In this document: positions 15,430-18,239 of the stretch, piece after piece
Layout of the letters: each line of letters opens with the position of its first letter
Position numbering within the stretch: position 1 is the first letter of the stretch
Assembly: GCA_016777745.1 (NCBI GenBank)
Contig: JADHQX010000012.1
Span: forward strand, 1 to 18,239
From: Candidatus Pelagibacterales bacterium
GTDB lineage: Bacteria; Pseudomonadota; Alphaproteobacteria; Pelagibacterales; AG-422-B15
Direction of reading: 5' to 3'
Length of the DNA stretch: 18,239 bases
Translations under genes and position numbers: made by a program
The notes under the pieces: generated by a model
The model's input: the letters and a program-made list of their open reading frames with translations, nothing else
Databases searched by the model: none
Told to the model about the DNA's origin: nothing

Positions 15430-16470
15430 ATGAAATTTTTAACTACGGTAACTGGAAGCTATCCAAGAAAAGATGTTCAAAAAGATACTTTAAGAAAATC
15501 AAGTGTAAATAATGAAGAAGCGCTTGAGATGATCAAATGGGCCGTTAAAGAACAATCCGATTTAGGACTTGATATAATAACTGATGGTGAAGGGTATAGA
15601 GAGAATATGTACTGGTTTTATCAACTAAGAACAGATGGGGTTGATGCAGAAAATAAAAAGTACAAACATTTTTCAACAGGTGGTTCAATGGAGAATGTAG
15701 ATTTAAGTAAAACTCATGGAACAAAAGGTTTTGGAATAGAGTGTGCGGTAATTAAAAGTGAAATTAAAAATTTAAATACAAAATTATTTGAAAAATGGAA
15801 AACAGCAAGGGATAATACGCCAAAACATATACAGGTAAAACAAACTATAACTGGTCCTCACATGTTGGCAAGATTCAGCGTAAACGAACGAACAGATTTA
15901 TACCCTGATGATAAAGCATTAGCGATGGCTTATGCTGATGTAATAATTGAAGAACTAGAAAAGGTATGTAATGAAGGATGTGACTATATTCAATTTGATG
16001 AACCTGTATGGACGGAAAATGTTAATGAGGCAAACTGGGGTGCTGATGTTTTAAACTATATAATTGAAAAATTTCCATCAGTTAAATTTAACTTACATAT
16101 ATGTGGTGGTAATGCCCATAGAAAAAGAGGTTATTTTGGTCGCTATACTGATATGATACCGGCATTTAAAAAATTAAAAATAGATGAAATTCACTTAGAA
16201 CATTGCAGTCTTCATTACAATATGTTGGATATTTTTAAAAATTGGCATTTTAAAGGCTCATTATCTGCAGGGGTGGTTGATCAAAGAATAGATAATACAG
16301 AAAATATTGAAGATGTTGAAAAGCACACACAGCCTCTTCTAAATTATTTTAAACCTGAAAAAATACTTTTAACAAGTGAATGTGGTTTTGGCCATGTTCC
16401 TATTGAAATAACTCGTAATAAATTAAAAAAATTAGTTGAAACTGCTAAAATTTTAAGAAAGAAATATTAA
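15430..16470 (+). CDS. MetE-like (cobalamin-independent methionine synthase C-terminal domain) zinc methyltransferase
   Basis: This 346-aa protein corresponds to the catalytic C-terminal barrel of MetE alone; full MetE is about 750 aa. The zinc ligands are all present: H223 and C225 in LHICGG, E257 in LEHCS and C318 in TSECGFGH. QFDEP at 188-192 matches the folate/homocysteine-side acidic motif of MetE. Short MetE-like proteins occur in archaea and in diverse bacteria, where the methyl donor is often a methylated corrinoid protein or another methyl compound in place of folate. Its place between an epimerase and a RidA gene in a sugar operon is unexpected. It may methylate homocysteine, or demethylate a substrate of this pathway. 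The start ATG has only a weak purine-rich stretch upstream. Family sure, function open. Confidence 0.85.
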   Translation: MKFLTTVTGSYPRKDVQKDTLRKSSVNNEEALEMIKWAVKEQSDLGLDIITDGEGYRENMYWFYQLRTDGVDAENKKYKHFSTGGSMENVDLSKTHGTKGFGIECAVIKSEIKNLNTKLFEKWKTARDNTPKHIQVKQTITGPHMLARFSVNERTDLYPDDKALAMAYADVIIEELEKVCNEGCDYIQFDEPVWTENVNEANWGADVLNYIIEKFPSVKFNLHICGGNAHRKRGYFGRYTDMIPAFKKLKIDEIHLEHCSLHYNMLDIFKNWHFKGSLSAGVVDQRIDNTENIEDVEKHTQPLLNYFKPEKILLTSECGFGHVPIEITRNKLKKLVETAKILRKKY

Positions 16471-16471
16471 G

Positions 16472-16906
16472 ATGGATTTAAAGTTTATACATACACCTAA
16501 ACCTATAGGGAATTTTGTTAATGTAAGAATTTCTAAAAACTATGCTTACATTTCTGGGCAAGGGGCATTTGATAATAACGGAAAATTAATTACCGGTAAA
16601 GTTGGTAAGGATTTAGATTTGGATCAGGCTTATGACGCCTCAAGAAGAGTTGGAATAACTATCTTGTCAGTTATTAAAAATGAAATAGGATTTGAGAATA
16701 TAAATAAAGTTGTAAAGATACTTGGTTTTGTAAATTGCACTGTTGATTTTTTATTCCAACCAAAAGTTATTAATGGTTGCTCAGATTTATTTGTAGATTT
16801 TTTTGGAAAAGAAAAGGGAATTCATGCAAGAAGCGCAATGGGAGTATACGTTCTTCCTAATAATATACCTGTAGAAATTGAAGCTATAATTGAATTAAAT
16901 TCTTAA
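16472..16906 (+). CDS. RidA/YjgF/UK114-family protein
   Basis: This 144-aa protein is longer than archetypal RidA (about 128 aa). The family's conserved arginine is present as R120 in HARSAMGVYVLPNNIPVEIEAI, the segment that binds the carboxylate of enamine/imine substrates. The N-terminal FVNVRISKNYAYISGQG is the usual first strand pair. RidA-type proteins form trimers and deaminate reactive enamines or hydrolyse related adducts. It follows the MetE-like gene by one base and closes the plus-strand operon. Its stop TAA shares a TTAA with the stop of the convergent enolase-family gene. A role on a sugar-derived intermediate is possible, but housekeeping protection is equally plausible. Confidence 0.9.
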   Translation: MDLKFIHTPKPIGNFVNVRISKNYAYISGQGAFDNNGKLITGKVGKDLDLDQAYDASRRVGITILSVIKNEIGFENINKVVKILGFVNCTVDFLFQPKVINGCSDLFVDFFGKEKGIHARSAMGVYVLPNNIPVEIEAIIELNS

Positions 16907-18072
16907 GCTACTTGGTATTTTTTTATAGCTTCTCTATTTAATTCTATTCCCAAACCTGGTTTTGTGGGAGGTAAAATTTTTCCATCAACAAAATCAAAGC
17001 CCTCAGTAGCTAACTCTTTTCTTAAAATTTCAACACACATTTGTGGAGGTAAATATTCAATAAATGCACAATTGGATGTATTAAAGGCAAAGTTAGCTGT
17101 AGCGGAAATAGACACTGATGTTTTCCAACAATGAGGCACAATTATTCTATTTTGATCTTGTGAAAATTTTGCTATTTTTTTTGCTTCTGTTAAACCTCCA
17201 CAACGTCCAACATCCGGCTGGGCAACATCTATTTTTCCATTAGTAATTAAATCTTCAAACTCGTATCTTGTGCTAAGCCACTCACCAGCTGCAATTTTCA
17301 TTGGTGCTTCATCGTGCATTCTTGCATAACTTTTTATGTCATCTGTCCAAACAGGTGTTTCTAGAAAGTAAAGATTGAACTCAGCCCAGTCTTTTACAGT
17401 ACGAAGAGCTTGTTCAGCGTCTTTCCATCGATACTGCACATCAACCATTAATTCAATATCTGGCCCTAAAGCTTTTCTTACTGCCGCAACTACTTCTGTT
17501 GTTTTGTCATCGTTTTCATTAAGTCCACTATGAGCATATGGTCCATTTAAGGTAACTTCAGATTTTACTGCTTTAAATCCAAGATTTTTTGCTTTTTCTG
17601 CCCAGGCAACTAAAGAGTCTTTATATTCCTCAAATGAATGACCAACTGGCTGAAGAGAGGCATAAGGAATAACAAAATCTTGTTCCTTACCTCCCATTAA
17701 TTCATATACTGGTTTATTTAAAGCTTTGCCTTTAATATCCCACAATGCCATATCAATTGCGCTCATAGCATTAACACCAGCACCTCTGCGCCCTGTCATT
17801 GCTGTACCAACATAAATTTTTTCCCAAAGTAAATCAATTTCAAGTGGATCAGATCCAATGAGAATTTCTTTTACACATTGATCCATTGTATGTGTTCCTG
17901 GAGACTCAATAAATGCTTTTGCTACCCATGGACTTGTATCACATTCTCCATACCCTTCTATACCTTCATCAGTCTTAATAATTACTAAGCATGTATCTTG
18001 AGCTGAAGATGTTAAGCTTGGATCATAATTATCAGCTAGAAGTACATAAGTTTCAACATCTATGATTTTCAT
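16903..18072 (-). CDS. Mandelate racemase/muconate lactonizing enzyme family protein with K-x-E motif
   Basis: This third enolase-superfamily enzyme (389 aa) is distinct from both others. The capping segment SAIDMALWDIKGKALNKPVY (104-123) is canonical. The barrel has K170-S-E172, metal ligands D211 (MVDVQYRW), E238 (FLETPVW) and E264 (AAGEWLS), and D287/H314 (QPDVGRCGG, VPHCWK) as the base dyad. This set fits the acid-sugar dehydratase branch of the mandelate racemase subgroup, with Glu replacing the second Lys of K-x-K. The ATG at 18072 follows the upstream gene by 14 bases without a Shine-Dalgarno. The likely role is Mg2+-dependent dehydration of an aldonate; the exact substrate is not readable. 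The stop overlaps the RidA gene stop in a shared TTAA. Confidence 0.88.
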   Translation of the reverse strand: MKIIDVETYVLLADNYDPSLTSSAQDTCLVIIKTDEGIEGYGECDTSPWVAKAFIESPGTHTMDQCVKEILIGSDPLEIDLLWEKIYVGTAMTGRRGAGVNAMSAIDMALWDIKGKALNKPVYELMGGKEQDFVIPYASLQPVGHSFEEYKDSLVAWAEKAKNLGFKAVKSEVTLNGPYAHSGLNENDDKTTEVVAAVRKALGPDIELMVDVQYRWKDAEQALRTVKDWAEFNLYFLETPVWTDDIKSYARMHDEAPMKIAAGEWLSTRYEFEDLITNGKIDVAQPDVGRCGGLTEAKKIAKFSQDQNRIIVPHCWKTSVSISATANFAFNTSNCAFIEYLPPQMCVEILRKELATEGFDFVDGKILPPTKPGLGIELNREAIKKYQVA

Positions 18073-18086
18073 AAAATTAAAATAAT

Positions 18087-18239
18087 TTAATCATTATTAT
18101 AAGTTTTATACTTATTATCAATTTTAATTTTTAAGTCTGCAACAAAGTTTTCATCAATTTCTTTATCATGAACTATAGAATGCCATAAACCTATTTTATT
18201 AACATAATCTTTCATATTAATTAATGCATTTGACATATC
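18087..18239 (-). CDS. C-terminal fragment of an unrecognised protein (N-terminus off window)
   Basis: An open frame enters from the window edge and ends at a TAA at 18087-18089, giving 50 residues. It includes MSNALINMKDYVNKIGLW near its beginning and ends in a Lys/Asp-rich KIDNKYKTYNND tail. The codon use resembles its neighbours. The gene would be upstream of, and 14 bases from, the K-x-E enolase-family gene, so they are probably cotranscribed. I do not recognise the family from this tail. An ATG two codons in from the edge could be a true start of a tiny protein, but a longer protein continuing off the window is more likely. Confidence 0.5.
   Translation of the reverse strand, partial: DMSNALINMKDYVNKIGLWHSIVHDKEIDENFVADLKIKIDNKYKTYNND

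Noticed and set aside
16905..16931. Inverted repeat AAGCTA/TAGCTT after the RidA gene as a terminator
   Set aside because: Only 6 bp of stem with a 15-base loop, no T run following on the plus strand, and it lies within the convergent gene.
1..18239. Mobile element, phage or defence system in this accessory-looking locus
   Set aside because: No transposase, integrase, terminal repeats, toxin-antitoxin or nuclease genes were found; base composition is even throughout.

Overview
The window is compact, AT-rich bacterial DNA (roughly one third G+C by eye). Genes abut or overlap by 1-8 bases, many starts lack a Shine-Dalgarno sequence, and no RNA genes, transposons or CRISPR arrays are visible. 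Gene content and style fit a streamlined marine alphaproteobacterium (SAR11/AEGEAN-169-like); this is an inference from composition and gene families only, as no marker gene is present.

Region 1 (1-6588, minus strand) is one tight operon read from 6588 down to 1 and beyond the window: a MaoC-like protein, a leaderless solute-binding-protein-like protein, a CaiB/BaiF CoA-transferase, an enolase-superfamily enzyme, an L-fuconate dehydratase-like enzyme, a BDH2-like short-chain dehydrogenase and a fumarylacetoacetase-family hydrolase cut by the window edge. The last three match the non-phosphorylative L-fucose pathway: fuconate to 2-keto-3-deoxyfuconate to the 2,4-diketo acid to pyruvate plus lactate. 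The first three form a separate-looking CoA-thioester module whose substrate is unknown.

Region 2 (6651-7100, plus) is a second MaoC-like hot-dog gene, divergent from the operon, which keeps the catalytic Asp/His pair that its neighbour has partly lost.

Region 3 (7097-13985, minus) holds a sugar uptake system of the MalEFGK type (binding protein, two permeases, ATPase), followed by an RraA-like aldolase and preceded by an IclR-family regulator and a Gfo/Idh/MocA oxidoreductase. A 10-bp stem-loop separates the binding protein from the permeases.

Region 4 (14118-16906, plus) is a four-gene operon divergent from the Gfo/Idh gene: rhamnose/fucose-type mutarotase, NAD-dependent epimerase/dehydratase, a short MetE-like zinc methyltransferase and a RidA-family protein.

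Region 5 (16903-18239, minus) has a third enolase-superfamily enzyme and the C-terminal 50 residues of an unrecognised protein upstream of it.

Taken together this is an accessory carbohydrate-catabolism locus: uptake of a sugar, anomer interconversion, oxidation, acid-sugar dehydration by up to three enolase-superfamily enzymes, and cleavage to C3 units. The substrate is probably L-fucose or a related deoxy or acid sugar. No sugar kinase and no recognisable lactonase lies inside the window.
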